Part shown: piece by piece, positions 9,190 through 18,447 of the stretch
Layout of the letters: each line of letters starts with the position of its first letter
Position numbering within the stretch: position 1 is the stretch's first letter
Assembly: GCA_947459195.1 (NCBI GenBank)
Contig: CANHCS010000001.1
Coordinates: forward strand, 1 to 64,000
From: Sphingobacteriaceae bacterium
Lineage (GTDB): Bacteria; Bacteroidota; Bacteroidia; Sphingobacteriales; Sphingobacteriaceae
DNA length: 64,000 bases
Reading direction: 5' to 3'
Notes under the pieces: model-generated
Databases searched by the model: none
What the model was told of the DNA's origin: nothing
What the model saw: the letters and a program-made list of their open reading frames with translations, nothing else
Translations under genes and position numbers: made by a program

Positions 9190-9222
9190 ATCCGGGAAGA
9201 TTTACATCTTTCCGGATTTTTT
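9190..9222 (+). terminator. Intrinsic terminator after ppiD
   Basis: An 11-bp stem (ATCCGGGAAGA / TCTTTCCGGAT, one G-U pair) with a 6-nt loop is followed directly by TTTTTT. It lies 22 nt after the ppiD stop and ends 11 nt before DUF2480, so DUF2480 probably needs its own promoter or read-through. Confidence 0.9.
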
Positions 9223-9233
9223 ATTTTTCAGCT

Positions 9234-9752
9234 ATGGACCTCGATTTAAATCTTAGAAATAAAGTTGCTGAAAGCGGCATTGTGAGTGTGGATCTGTCTA
9301 AATTTTATCCAACAGGTGAACGCATACTGTACGATATCAAGGACAACCTATTTCAGGGATTGATCTTACGTGAGAAAGACTTCAGAGAATATGTAAAGTT
9401 GCACGATTGGGCAGCATACACTGGTAAGCACGTAGCTATTCATTGCAGTACCGATGCCATTGTGCCTACTTGGGCATATATGTTGCTGGCTACCAAGTTA
9501 AGCCCCTATGCTGCAAGTATTGTTTTCGGCGACTTGGATTTACTCGAAACGGTCTTATTTGACAGGGCGCTTGCCAGTTTAGATTTGGAAAGTTATCGCG
9601 ATCAAAGGGTTGTGGTAAAAGGTTGCGGCGAAATCCCGGTTCCCGATTCGGCATATGTAAGCCTGGCAGCTAAGTTAGTGAATGTAGCAAAAAGCGTGAT
9701 GTATGGGGAGCCTTGTTCAACTGTGCCGCTCTTTAAAAGGAAAGATGTTTAA
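9234..9752 (+). CDS. DUF2480 family protein
   Basis: 172 aa, soluble, matching in size and position the Bacteroidota-restricted family DUF2480. The opening SGIVSVDLSKFYPTGERILYDIKDNLFQGLILREKDFR is, from memory, characteristic; a central segment (VAIHCSTDAIVPTWAYMLLATKL) is conserved-looking. No catalytic motif or signal peptide is recognised. It is followed at 10 nt by a DUF3108 protein and then DUF3109, a trio of uncharacterised families. Function unknown. Confidence 0.8.
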   Translation: MDLDLNLRNKVAESGIVSVDLSKFYPTGERILYDIKDNLFQGLILREKDFREYVKLHDWAAYTGKHVAIHCSTDAIVPTWAYMLLATKLSPYAASIVFGDLDLLETVLFDRALASLDLESYRDQRVVVKGCGEIPVPDSAYVSLAAKLVNVAKSVMYGEPCSTVPLFKRKDV

Positions 9753-9762
9753 ATTCATCCAC

Positions 9763-10545
9763 ATGAAAAAAGTCTTTTTGTTTCTATCCCTGCTATGCAG
9801 TTTGGCTGTAGTTCAAGCGCAAGAATTGAAGAATACCGCCGAAGTAGCCTTCCAACCCGGAGAGGAACTCCTATATAAACTCAGGTATGGTATTTTTACC
9901 GCTGCCGAAGCAAAATTAAGAATCATTGATACTGACCTTAAGTTTGACGACCGACCGGTATTTCACCTCATAGCTGAGGGCCGAACTTCGGGCACATTTG
10001 ATATCTTTCATCGGGTGAGAAACAGATACGATTCGTACATCGATCGAAAAGAGTTAACACCTTATCTATACACCGAAAATATACACGAGTCGAGTTATCG
10101 CAGAAATGATAAGGCCCGCTTTTATCAGGAGCAGCAAAAAGTAGTCTCCAACAAAGGTACCTTCAAAGGATCTGCTCAAACTTTTGATGTGATTTCGGCC
10201 TATTATTTTGCCCGCAGTATCGACATTTCTAATATTAAAAAAGGAGATAAATTCTCCATGTCGTATTTCTTAAGCGATGGTATCTCTCAGTTAGAAATAG
10301 AATATTTAGGTAAAGAGGTGGTGAAAACTGCTTTGGGTAAATTCAATTGCCTGAAATTCAGCCCTTCCATCCAACCCGGTCGCATCTTCAGGAAAGACAG
10401 CAAATTATACCTATGGATTACCGACGATGGTAACCGTATTCCGGTAAAAGCCCATGTTGAAGTATTGGTAGGATCCATCACTATGGAATTGGTCAATGCC
10501 AAAGGCTTAAAGTATCCCTTGGCTGCAAAAAAAGTAGAACCATGA
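9763..10545 (+). CDS. DUF3108 domain periplasmic/envelope protein
   Basis: Start set at ATG 9763, which gives the signal peptide MKKVFLFLSLLCSLAVVQA; the track start at 9703 lies inside DUF2480 and would bury it. About 260 aa with a DUF3108 beta-rich domain beginning FQPGEELLYKLRYGIFTAAEAKLRI, which resembles lipid-binding envelope proteins of the LolA/OMP-biogenesis type. Exported. Overlaps the next gene by 4 nt (ATGA). Role in outer-membrane homeostasis is inference. Confidence 0.82.
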   Translation: MKKVFLFLSLLCSLAVVQAQELKNTAEVAFQPGEELLYKLRYGIFTAAEAKLRIIDTDLKFDDRPVFHLIAEGRTSGTFDIFHRVRNRYDSYIDRKELTPYLYTENIHESSYRRNDKARFYQEQQKVVSNKGTFKGSAQTFDVISAYYFARSIDISNIKKGDKFSMSYFLSDGISQLEIEYLGKEVVKTALGKFNCLKFSPSIQPGRIFRKDSKLYLWITDDGNRIPVKAHVEVLVGSITMELVNAKGLKYPLAAKKVEP

Positions 10546-11108
10546 TCGAAGTAGGCCATGTCTTGGTCCACGAAGACCTCATTTCCGAGCAATTTGTATG
10601 CAATTTAAATGCTTGCAAAGGTGCATGTTGTATTGAAGGCGATGCAGGCGCACCCCTCGAGCATGCAGAAAAAGCGATTTTGGAAGAAGTCTATCCAATG
10701 GTAAAACCACTGATGACCGCCAAGGGAATAGAGACTGTGGAGGCTGAAGGTGTTTATGTGAAAGATTTTGAAGGTGATTATACCACTCCTTGCGTAGATG
10801 GAAATAAGGAATGTGCTTATGTAATTTGGGAAAACGGGATCACCAAATGTTCCATTGAGAAAGCATATGAAATGGGAATGGTAAAGTGGAAGAAGCCCCT
10901 CTCTTGCCATTTATATCCCATCCGCATCACTTCCTATCCGGAGTTTGATGTATTGCATTACGATCGCTGGTCTATTTGTAGTGCAGCCTGCTCACATGGA
11001 GCCGAATTAAAAGTACTGGTATATCAATTCCTAAAAGAGCCGCTCATTCGGAAATATGGGGACGCCTGGTTTGCCGAATTAGAGGAAAAGGTGCAAGCAT
11101 CTCTATAG
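10542..11108 (+). CDS. DUF3109 family cysteine-rich protein
   Basis: 188 aa, cytosolic by sequence. The N-terminus carries the cluster VCNLNACKGACC; further Cys residues occur in TPCVDGNKEC, KCSIEKAY, SCHLYPIRI and ICSAACSHG. The spacing, including the C-x-LYP element, recalls the YkgJ-type zinc/iron chelating family CxxxCxxCC...CRxYP, so metal or Fe-S binding is likely but unproven. Translationally coupled to the DUF3108 gene by an ATGA overlap. Physiological role unknown. Confidence 0.8.
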   Translation: MIEVGHVLVHEDLISEQFVCNLNACKGACCIEGDAGAPLEHAEKAILEEVYPMVKPLMTAKGIETVEAEGVYVKDFEGDYTTPCVDGNKECAYVIWENGITKCSIEKAYEMGMVKWKKPLSCHLYPIRITSYPEFDVLHYDRWSICSAACSHGAELKVLVYQFLKEPLIRKYGDAWFAELEEKVQASL

Positions 11109-11148
11109 AAATTCTTATTTTTAACCATCAACCTATAAAATCCACCAA

Positions 11149-12015
11149 ATGAAAGGAATTATACTTGCCGGCGGTTCCGGCACCCGTTTACATCCCTTAA
11201 CCTTGGCGGTAAGCAAGCAATTGATGCCTGTTTACGATAAGCCGATGATCTATTATCCGCTATCTACGCTCATGCAAGCGGGCATCAATGAAATTCTTGT
11301 AATTTCTACCCCGCATGATTTGCCTCATTTTGAAAAGTTATTAGGTAGCGGCCAACAATTAGGGTGTAAATTTTCTTATGCCGTACAGGAAGTTCCCAAT
11401 GGTTTGGCACAGGCCTTTGTAATTGGTGCCGATTTTATCGGGAATGATGATGTAGCTTTAATTTTAGGTGATAATATTTTTTATGGCGATGGTATGGACC
11501 GACTGATGCAAGAATCGACTAAGCCTGATGGCGGCGTAGTGTTTGCCTACCCGGTTTCAGATCCGGAGCGCTATGGCGTGGTAGAGTTCGATGCCCAGCA
11601 GCGTGCCATATCTATTGAAGAAAAACCTGCCAGCCCTAAATCGAATTATGCGGTACCGGGCTTATATTTTTACGATAATTCGGTGGTAGAAATTGCCAAA
11701 AATATTCAGCCTTCGGCTCGTGGCGAATATGAAATTACCGATGTGAACAAAACCTACCTGGCCCAGGGCAAACTAAAAGTAGCAGTCCTGAGTCGCGGTA
11801 CAGCCTGGCTCGATACCGGCACTTTTAATTCCCTGATGCAGGCCGGACAGTTTGTGCAAGTGATAGAAGAACGCCAGGGCTTAAAAATTGGTTGTATTGA
11901 GGAAATAGCCTATCGCATGGGCTTTATTAGCAAAGAAGAATTAAAAGCAATTGCCGAACCATTGGTGAAAAGCGGTTATGGTCAATACTTACTCAGAATC
12001 ATTCATCAGAATTGA
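11149..12015 (+). CDS. rfbA: Glucose-1-phosphate thymidylyltransferase
   Basis: Makes dTDP-glucose, the entry point to dTDP-rhamnose and related sugars for surface polysaccharide. The N-terminal nucleotidyltransferase signature [18 protein letters not shown] is perfect, followed by [24 protein letters not shown] and the sugar-binding [20 protein letters not shown]. 288 aa is the usual RmlA length. rmlB, rmlC and rmlD are not nearby; the next gene belongs to the GDP-mannose branch instead. Confidence 0.95.
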   Translation: MKGIILAGGSGTRLHPLTLAVSKQLMPVYDKPMIYYPLSTLMQAGINEILVISTPHDLPHFEKLLGSGQQLGCKFSYAVQEVPNGLAQAFVIGADFIGNDDVALILGDNIFYGDGMDRLMQESTKPDGGVVFAYPVSDPERYGVVEFDAQQRAISIEEKPASPKSNYAVPGLYFYDNSVVEIAKNIQPSARGEYEITDVNKTYLAQGKLKVAVLSRGTAWLDTGTFNSLMQAGQFVQVIEERQGLKIGCIEEIAYRMGFISKEELKAIAEPLVKSGYGQYLLRIIHQN

Positions 12016-12044
12016 TAGGAGATATTAATAGTTAAATTACAAGC

Positions 12045-13181
12045 ATGAAGGTTGCATTAATTACGGGTATTACAGGTCAGGATGGGGCATATTTGGCAGA
12101 ATTTCTGCTAAAGAAAGGTTATTTTGTTCACGGTTTAAAAAGAAGAAGTTCTTCCTTTAATACCGAACGCATAGACCATCTTTACCAAGATCCTCATGAG
12201 GAGCAAGTTCGTTTCAAGCTTCATTATGGTGATTTAACAGATTCCACCAATCTCATTCGTATTATTCAGGAAACACAACCGGATGAAATTTATAACCTGG
12301 CAGCGCAAAGCCATGTAAAAGTGAGTTTCGATACGCCTGAATACACTGCCAATGCAGATGGCGTAGGAACACTCAGAATTCTGGAAGCTGTTCGTTTGTT
12401 GGGGATGACGAAAAAAACCAAGATTTACCAGGCCTCTACTTCAGAGCTCTATGGATTGGTACAGGCGGTTCCGCAAAGCGAAACAACACCTTTCTACCCA
12501 CGTTCACCTTATGGAGTGGCCAAGTTATACGCTTACTGGATTACGGTAAACTATCGCGAAGCCTACGAGATGTATGCCTGCAACGGAATCTTATTCAATC
12601 ATGAGAGCCCCATTCGTGGCGAAACCTTCGTGACTCGTAAAATTACCCGTGCTGCGGCTAAGATTGCTCTTGGTCTGCAGCAGACGCTCTTTTTAGGTAA
12701 TTTATCTGCTCAACGAGATTGGGGCCATGCCAAAGATTATGTGGAGGCCATGTGGCTCATCTTACAACAAGAAAAGCCTGAGGATTATGTGATTGCAACC
12801 GGCGTGACCACCACAGTGAGGGACTTTGTAAAATTAGCTTTCGAAGAACTGGGTATTGAAATCGAATTCAGTGGTAAGGCCGAGAATGAAAAAGGAGTAA
12901 TTATCCATGTGAACGAAGCCCGCTGCAAGGAATTAGGGATTAACCCCGATGCGTTGAAGCTGGGCACCACGGTTGTAAAGGTCGATCCTAAATATTACCG
13001 CCCTACCGAAGTGGATCTCTTACTGGGTGATCCAAGTAAAGCAAAAAAACAATTGGGTTGGACTCCAAAGTACGATCTGCCAGCCTTGGTTCAAGATATG
13101 GTGATTGCCGATCTGCATTTAATGAAGAAAGACGAATTTTTGAAGCAGGGGGGCTATAAAACCCACAATTACTTCGAATAG
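12045..13181 (+). CDS. gmd: GDP-mannose 4,6-dehydratase
   Basis: Converts GDP-mannose to GDP-4-keto-6-deoxymannose, precursor of GDP-fucose and GDP-rhamnose. Short-chain dehydrogenase fold: NADP-binding [15 protein letters not shown], the specificity stretch [18 protein letters not shown], catalytic [13 protein letters not shown] (YxxxK) and [17 protein letters not shown]. 378 aa is typical. The usual partner fcl/wcaG does not follow; a terminator does. Product use must depend on enzymes encoded elsewhere. Confidence 0.96.
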   Translation: MKVALITGITGQDGAYLAEFLLKKGYFVHGLKRRSSSFNTERIDHLYQDPHEEQVRFKLHYGDLTDSTNLIRIIQETQPDEIYNLAAQSHVKVSFDTPEYTANADGVGTLRILEAVRLLGMTKKTKIYQASTSELYGLVQAVPQSETTPFYPRSPYGVAKLYAYWITVNYREAYEMYACNGILFNHESPIRGETFVTRKITRAAAKIALGLQQTLFLGNLSAQRDWGHAKDYVEAMWLILQQEKPEDYVIATGVTTTVRDFVKLAFEELGIEIEFSGKAENEKGVIIHVNEARCKELGINPDALKLGTTVVKVDPKYYRPTEVDLLLGDPSKAKKQLGWTPKYDLPALVQDMVIADLHLMKKDEFLKQGGYKTHNYFE

Positions 13182-13205
13182 TTTGTTTTTTGTATAAAAT
13201 TGATT

Positions 13206-13231
13206 AAACCCGGCCATGCGTCGGTTTTTTT
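13206..13231 (+). terminator. Intrinsic terminator after gmd
   Basis: AAACC pairs with GGTTT; after a bulged C, GGC pairs with GTC's neighbouring bases (one G-U), leaving a small CATGC loop. A run of T follows. It lies 25 nt after the gmd stop in a convergent intergenic region. Confidence 0.7.
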
Positions 13232-13320
13232 GTTATTTTATAATATAAATTACTTAATTAAAAATAATTAACTAATAATAACTAACTAAAAATAGTTATA
13301 TTTATTGTAAACTAAATCCA

Positions 13321-13380
13321 ATTGCAGCGGATACCGGCCACGAAGGGTATGCCTGCAGCCGTATGAGCGGAAAGCGGGAC
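13321..13380. repeat. 60-bp GC-rich intergenic element
   Basis: An abrupt GC-rich block follows about 85 bp of extremely AT-rich DNA between convergent gmd and dxs. It begins ATTGCAGCGGATACCGG and ends GAGCGGAAAGCGGGAC, so its ends carry related AGCGGA-A-CGG units in direct orientation; inside are ATACC/GGTAT arms and a CTGCAG palindrome. It encodes nothing obvious. From memory, similar strings recur between genes in Sphingobacteriaceae; I cannot verify copies elsewhere in this genome and see no second copy here. Confidence 0.4.
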
Positions 13381-13421
13381 TCAATTAAAATAGAAGTACA
13401 GTTTTGGCATTTTAAAATAGT

Positions 13422-15350
13422 TTAAGAAGCAATGGTTTGCGTAGCACGGCTATGGGCCATTTCTTTCACTTTTTGTTGAATAGCTGCCGCATCGTAACCA
13501 CATTCAGCCCATAATTCTGGCTGTTCTCCATGTTCAATTACCTGATCGGGGATACCGAGTCTGATTACCCTGGCAGTGTAATTATTTTCGGCCATGAACT
13601 CGATCACTGCAGATCCCATACCTCCCTGAATGCAACCATCTTCAACCGTAATTACGTTTTTGAATTTAGAGAACACTTCGTGGAGCAATTGTTCGTCGAT
13701 GGGTTTGGCAAAACGCATGTCGTAATGTGCCGGATAAATGCCTTCGGCATTCAATTCTTGGCAAGCTTTTGTTGCTTCGTTGCCGATGTGGCCAATACTG
13801 AGAATGGCCACCTCTTCGCCGTCACAAATTTTTCGGCCTTTACCAACAGGAATTGCTTTAAACGGACGTTTCCAGTCGGGCATCACCCCATTTCCTCTCG
13901 GATAGCGAATGGAGAAAGGTCCCATGTTTTCTTGTTGGGCAGTGTACATGAGGTTGCGTAGTTCTTCTTCGTTCATTGGGGCCGAAACCACCATGTTCGG
14001 GATACAACGCATGTAGGCCAGATCATAAGCACCGTGGTGCGTAGGTCCATCGGCTCCGGCTACCCCACCGCGATCTAAACAGAAAACCACATTGAGTTTT
14101 TGGATGGCTACATCGTGGATCACCTGATCGTAAGCACGCTGCATGAAACTGGAATAGATATTACAGAAAGGCACCATGCCCTGCGTAGCCAGTCCGGCAG
14201 AAAAAGTAACGGCATGCTGCTCGGCAATACCTACGTCGAATGCCCTTTTGGGCATGGCTTTCATCATGATATTTAACGAACAGCCGGAAGGCATGGCGGG
14301 CGTAATACCCATGATTTTATCATTTTTTTCAGCCAGTTCCACGATGGTATGTCCAAAAACATCCTGGTATTTTGGTGGTTGCGGTTTGTCAGAAACCGAT
14401 TTTTTGATTTCGCCGGTTATTTTATCGAATAAGCCGGGCGCATGCCATTTTGTTTGATCCTGCTCTGCCAAAGCGTAACCTTTACCTTTTACCGTTACGC
14501 AATGCAGCAATTTAGGACCGGGAATATTTTTCAGATCGTTGAGCACTTTTACCAGGTGTTTTACATCGTGACCGTCGATAGGTCCGAAATACCTGAAATT
14601 AAGTGCTTCGAAGAAATTGCTTTTCTTGAGGAGCGTTCCTTTGATGCTCTTCTCGATCTTCTTCACCAGCTCATGAGCGTTGGGGCCAAGGCTGGAAAGT
14701 TTATTTAAAACCAATGAAACATCATCGCGGAAGCGATTATATGTTTTAGAGGTGGTAATATCTGTGAGGTATTCTTTCAGTGCGCCCACATTTGGGTCGA
14801 TGGACATGCAATTATCATTAAGAATCACCAGCAGGTTAGAATTCTCAATACCGGCATGGTTGAGTGCCTCAAAGGCCAAACCTGCCGTCATGGCACCGTC
14901 GCCAATTACGGCCACATGCTGACGTTCAGTATTGCCCTGGTATTGCGAAGCAACGGCCATCCCCAAGGCTGCAGAAATTGAAGTAGAGGAGTGTCCCACC
15001 CCAAAAGTGTCGTATTCGCTTTCTGATCTTTTTGGGAAACCGCTGATTCCTTTATAAATACGGTTGGTGTGAAAATTTTTACGTCGCCCGGTCAGTATTT
15101 TATGACCGTAAGCCTGGTGGCCTACGTCCCATACCAATTGGTCATCGGGGGTATTAAGTACATAATGTAAAGCTACGCTGAGTTCTACTACGCCTAAACT
15201 GGCGCCAAAATGGCCACCATTCACGGAAACTACATCAATGATGTATTGACGCAATTCCTGGCAGATCTGCTCCAGCTCGCTTTCATCAAATTTTTTTAAA
15301 TCAGCGGGCAGGTTGATCCTCTCTAATAGTTCACCGGCTTTAATTTCCAT
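13422..15350 (-). CDS. dxs: 1-deoxy-D-xylulose-5-phosphate synthase
   Basis: Thiamine-diphosphate enzyme that joins pyruvate and glyceraldehyde 3-phosphate, first step of the MEP isoprenoid pathway and a source of DXP for pyridoxal and thiamine. 642 aa. N-terminal domain with VWDVGHQAYGHKILTGR and the TPP motif VIGDGAMTAG (about 147-156), central domain with GIAEQHAVTFSAGLA and LDRGGVAGADGPTHHGAYD, and a C-terminal transketolase domain. Divergent from scpA across 120 bp. Confidence 0.97.
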   Translation of the reverse strand: MEIKAGELLERINLPADLKKFDESELEQICQELRQYIIDVVSVNGGHFGASLGVVELSVALHYVLNTPDDQLVWDVGHQAYGHKILTGRRKNFHTNRIYKGISGFPKRSESEYDTFGVGHSSTSISAALGMAVASQYQGNTERQHVAVIGDGAMTAGLAFEALNHAGIENSNLLVILNDNCMSIDPNVGALKEYLTDITTSKTYNRFRDDVSLVLNKLSSLGPNAHELVKKIEKSIKGTLLKKSNFFEALNFRYFGPIDGHDVKHLVKVLNDLKNIPGPKLLHCVTVKGKGYALAEQDQTKWHAPGLFDKITGEIKKSVSDKPQPPKYQDVFGHTIVELAEKNDKIMGITPAMPSGCSLNIMMKAMPKRAFDVGIAEQHAVTFSAGLATQGMVPFCNIYSSFMQRAYDQVIHDVAIQKLNVVFCLDRGGVAGADGPTHHGAYDLAYMRCIPNMVVSAPMNEEELRNLMYTAQQENMGPFSIRYPRGNGVMPDWKRPFKAIPVGKGRKICDGEEVAILSIGHIGNEATKACQELNAEGIYPAHYDMRFAKPIDEQLLHEVFSKFKNVITVEDGCIQGGMGSAVIEFMAENNYTARVIRLGIPDQVIEHGEQPELWAECGYDAAAIQQKVKEMAHSRATQTIAS

Positions 15351-15424
15351 TTAGTATAGATGTTCAAAAAGTGTTGGAACACAAATTAAGCAAATTTGCG
15401 CCTAATAATCTTACAATTTAAATA

Positions 15425-15460
15425 TTTTGAATGTAAAACTTATTAATTGGTTTAATTTTG
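15425..15460 (+). promoter_or_regulatory. Promoter of scpA
   Basis: TTTTG at 15425-15429 and TAATTTTG (exact TAnnTTTG) at 15453-15460, 23 nt apart, with the scpA ATG 10 nt downstream. The spacing is at the upper limit for Bacteroidota promoters; the -7 box is the stronger part. Confidence 0.5.
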
Positions 15461-15470
15461 TTTTACTCGT

Positions 15471-16223
15471 ATGCAGGCTTCAGAAAACTTTGAGATCAGG
15501 CTTCCCAAATTTGAGGGTCCTTTCGATTTGCTGTTATTTTTCATCGAAAGGGACGAGCTGGATATTTACGATATTCCCATTGCTAAGATTACTGACGATT
15601 TTCTGAACTATATTCACCAGCTCAATGCCATGAACATGGAAGTGGCCAGTGAGTTTATTTATGTTGCTGCCACCCTGATGCGAATCAAGGCAAAAATGCT
15701 ATTGCCCCGACAGGAATTGGATGAGGAGGGCAATGAAATCGATCATCGTAAAGACCTGGTTCAGAAACTCTTGGAATACAAGCGCTTTAAATTAGTGACC
15801 GAAGAGCTGAAACTTTTGGAAGAGGAGCGCTTGTTGAAGGAGAAGCGAGGACACCTAGCTTTTGACTTGCAGCAAATTAGCCAGCAACATGCGCAACCGG
15901 GGGAAGAATTGGCAAGTTTCGATTTGTACAAATTGATGCTCACTTATGAGCGGATCATGAACAAGTACGATATCCGGTCTCGGGAAGTGAAACATACGGT
16001 GGTTCAGTATCCATATACCATCGAAGGGCAAAAAAAGGTGATCATGGATTTGTTGTCACTCAATCAGCAGTTAGATTTCGATTATCTGAAGAAAAAATCA
16101 GATAATAAGGTTCATTTCGTCTATAATTTCTTGGCCCTGCTCGAAATGTTGCAACAGCAATTGGTATCGATTCAAACCGGTTTGGGTTATAATAATTTTT
16201 GGGTGGAAGCCAAATCGGTTTGA
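15471..16223 (+). CDS. scpA: Segregation and condensation protein A
   Basis: Kleisin subunit that bridges SMC heads together with ScpB for chromosome compaction and segregation. The opening FEIRLPKFEGPFDLLLFFIERDELDIYDIPIAKITDDFLNYI is diagnostic, then VASEFIYVAATLMRIKAKMLLPR. 250 aa is a normal length. The middle (about 100-145) is a charged helical linker. ScpB is not adjacent, and glyA follows with 75 bp between. Confidence 0.94.
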   Translation: MQASENFEIRLPKFEGPFDLLLFFIERDELDIYDIPIAKITDDFLNYIHQLNAMNMEVASEFIYVAATLMRIKAKMLLPRQELDEEGNEIDHRKDLVQKLLEYKRFKLVTEELKLLEEERLLKEKRGHLAFDLQQISQQHAQPGEELASFDLYKLMLTYERIMNKYDIRSREVKHTVVQYPYTIEGQKKVIMDLLSLNQQLDFDYLKKKSDNKVHFVYNFLALLEMLQQQLVSIQTGLGYNNFWVEAKSV

Positions 16224-16298
16224 GCCCGATTTCCCCAAAATTTTATGCGGCTCATTAGATTAAATATGTATTTTTAGGCACTTATTTTTAAAGATTCC

Positions 16299-17573
16299 AT
16301 GAAGAGAGATAAACTCATTTTTCAGCTGATTGAAGAAGAATTACATCGCCAGGAGACCGGTATCGAACTGATTGCTTCCGAGAATTTTGTTAGTCCGCAA
16401 GTGATGGAAGCCGCCGGTTCGGTTTTGACCAATAAGTATGCCGAGGGTTTACCTGGAAAAAGGTATTACGGCGGCTGCGAAGTAGTAGACGAAATTGAAA
16501 ACATTGCCATAGACAGAGCCAAAGAATTGTTCAACGCTGCTTGGGTAAATGTGCAACCACATTCGGGTGCACAGGCAAACGCTGCCATATTTCTGGCATT
16601 ATTAAAGCCCGGCGATAAGATTTTAGGATTTGACCTCTCTCATGGCGGGCACCTTACCCATGGCTCTCCAGTAAATTTTTCAGGTAAATTATATCAACCC
16701 TTTTTTTACGGGGTTAAACCAGACACCGGCTTAATTGATTACGAACAACTCGAAAGGGTAGCGCTCAAAGAAAAACCAAAACTGATCATTTGTGGGGCTT
16801 CGGCTTACTCAAGAGAGTGGGATTATGCATTCATTCGCAAAGTAGCCGATCAGGTGGGTGCTTTAGTGCTGGCCGATATTTCACACCCTTCCGGCTTAAT
16901 TGCCCGAGGCTTATTGAACGATCCGCTTCCGCACTGCCATGTGGTGAGTACCACCACGCACAAAACTTTACGTGGGCCGCGTGGAGGGATGATCATGATG
17001 GGAAAAGATTTTGAAAATCCTTTCGGTTTAACCACTCCAAAAGGCGAGATCAAAATGATGTCGGCTCTCTTAGATGGGGCCGTTTTCCCGGGTACCCAGG
17101 GTGGTCCGTTGGAGCACATCATTGCTGCTAAAGCCATTGCTTTTGGCGAAGCTTTGACTGAGAGCTATATGAAATACATCATCCAAGTAAAGAAAAATGC
17201 AGCGGCCATGGCCGATGCCCTAATGCAGAGAAATTACCAGATCATTTCGGGTGGAACTGATAATCATTTGATGCTACTCGATCTTAGAAATAAAAACATC
17301 AGCGGTAAAGCTGCTGAAGCAGCTTTGGGCGAGGCGGGTATTACGGTGAATAAGAACATGGTGCCTTACGATGATAAATCTCCATTCGTTACTTCTGGTA
17401 TCCGCTTAGGAACTGCAGCAATTACCACACGTGGTTTGAAAGAAAAACACATGGAATTGATTGTTGATCTGATCGATCAGGCCCTTACACAAGCGGAGCA
17501 ACCCAAAAAACTTCACAAAATTCATCAGCAGGTTTCTGAGCTGATGTCCAAATATCCGCTTTATAAAGCTTGA
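16299..17573 (+). CDS. glyA: Serine hydroxymethyltransferase
   Basis: PLP enzyme converting serine and tetrahydrofolate to glycine and methylene-THF; central to one-carbon supply. 424 aa. The PLP lysine is in [14 protein letters not shown] (Lys222 by my count). Other signatures are [36 protein letters not shown] and [13 protein letters not shown]. It shares one-carbon metabolism with gcvH and gcvT elsewhere in the window. Followed by a strong terminator. Confidence 0.97.
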   Translation: MKRDKLIFQLIEEELHRQETGIELIASENFVSPQVMEAAGSVLTNKYAEGLPGKRYYGGCEVVDEIENIAIDRAKELFNAAWVNVQPHSGAQANAAIFLALLKPGDKILGFDLSHGGHLTHGSPVNFSGKLYQPFFYGVKPDTGLIDYEQLERVALKEKPKLIICGASAYSREWDYAFIRKVADQVGALVLADISHPSGLIARGLLNDPLPHCHVVSTTTHKTLRGPRGGMIMMGKDFENPFGLTTPKGEIKMMSALLDGAVFPGTQGGPLEHIIAAKAIAFGEALTESYMKYIIQVKKNAAAMADALMQRNYQIISGGTDNHLMLLDLRNKNISGKAAEAALGEAGITVNKNMVPYDDKSPFVTSGIRLGTAAITTRGLKEKHMELIVDLIDQALTQAEQPKKLHKIHQQVSELMSKYPLYKA

Positions 17574-17584
17574 TCATAAAACAC

Positions 17585-17610
17585 AAAAGAGCCGGAATAC
17601 CGGCTCTTTT
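17585..17610 (+). terminator. Intrinsic terminator after glyA
   Basis: A perfect 11-bp stem AAAAGAGCCGG / CCGGCTCTTTT with a 4-nt AATA loop lies 11 nt after the glyA stop. Both arms carry A/T runs, so it can also act on the opposite strand for convergent comF. A weaker hairpin (GGATTA...TAATCC) occurs about 30 nt further on. Confidence 0.9.
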
Positions 17611-17712
17611 GCTTTCTAAAAATTAACGCATACGTTAGGATTATTTGGGAGAAATCCAACGTAATCCTTTATACGTAAGAATGCTAACTCCGGTTACAAT
17701 TATTTTCAATTT

Positions 17713-18405
17713 TTAATCGGCGTAAGCCAAAGCAGCCAAACTGAGCTTTATTTCGACTTTTTCTTGTAAACAAAGGGCACAGGCTTCGAGCGTGGAGCCG
17801 GTGGTGATTACGTCATCAATCAGTAGAATATGTTTTCCTTGGAGTTCCCCAGGTCGATGAATGGAAAATGCTTCCTGCATGTTTTCATACCTCGAAAACC
17901 TGTTCTTTTTTGTCTGACTTTCGGTATGTAGATTTCTGATTAAATGAGTGTTCGATAGATCTACCTGAAGCACCTTGCTCAGCCCTTTGGCAATGGCTTC
18001 ACTTTGATTATACCCCCTCATTTTCAATTTTTTTGGATGTAGTGGTACGGGAATGATCAGATCAGGTTTAATAAAATTTGCAGATTGCGATAATTCGTAA
18101 CCATACAACTCCCCTAATCTTACTCCCAGTTGTTCCCGTTTTCGGTATTTGATTTGATGGAGAAGTGCTTGTACCCGACCGCCTTTTTTAAAGTGTAGAT
18201 AAGCTCCTGCCTGAAAAAATGAAATCCTGCCCCAAAATTGTCTGGCCACTTTGTTGTTTGGATCGTTGTGATGGGCGGTTAAAGGGAGTTTGTAAATGCA
18301 GGAGGTGCAGATCTCTACTTCGCCCTTGAACAAATTTTTGGCACAGGCACCACACAATTCTGGAAAAAATAATGCCAGAAAATCGTTAAAATATTCTTTG
18401 AGCAT
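17713..18405 (-). CDS. comF: ComF family phosphoribosyltransferase-like protein
   Basis: 230 aa with the ComF/GntX layout: an N-terminal Cys4 zinc ribbon (LCGACAKNLF and EICTSCIYKLP) and a C-terminal type I phosphoribosyltransferase domain with the PRPP loop ILLIDDVITTGSTLEAC. ComF is needed for DNA uptake in competent bacteria and is widespread as a housekeeping PRTase-like protein in others. Convergent with glyA and 42 nt downstream of rlmN on the same strand. Confidence 0.88.
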   Translation of the reverse strand: MLKEYFNDFLALFFPELCGACAKNLFKGEVEICTSCIYKLPLTAHHNDPNNKVARQFWGRISFFQAGAYLHFKKGGRVQALLHQIKYRKREQLGVRLGELYGYELSQSANFIKPDLIIPVPLHPKKLKMRGYNQSEAIAKGLSKVLQVDLSNTHLIRNLHTESQTKKNRFSRYENMQEAFSIHRPGELQGKHILLIDDVITTGSTLEACALCLQEKVEIKLSLAALAYAD

Positions 18406-18447
18406 AGCTTGATAGCTTATACTCTATAGAACACGAAATGCTGAAAA

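Noticed and set aside
16224-16298. TGAGCC...GGCTCA arms after scpA as a terminator
   Set aside because: Six-bp stem with a 26-nt loop and no U-run; too weak to call.
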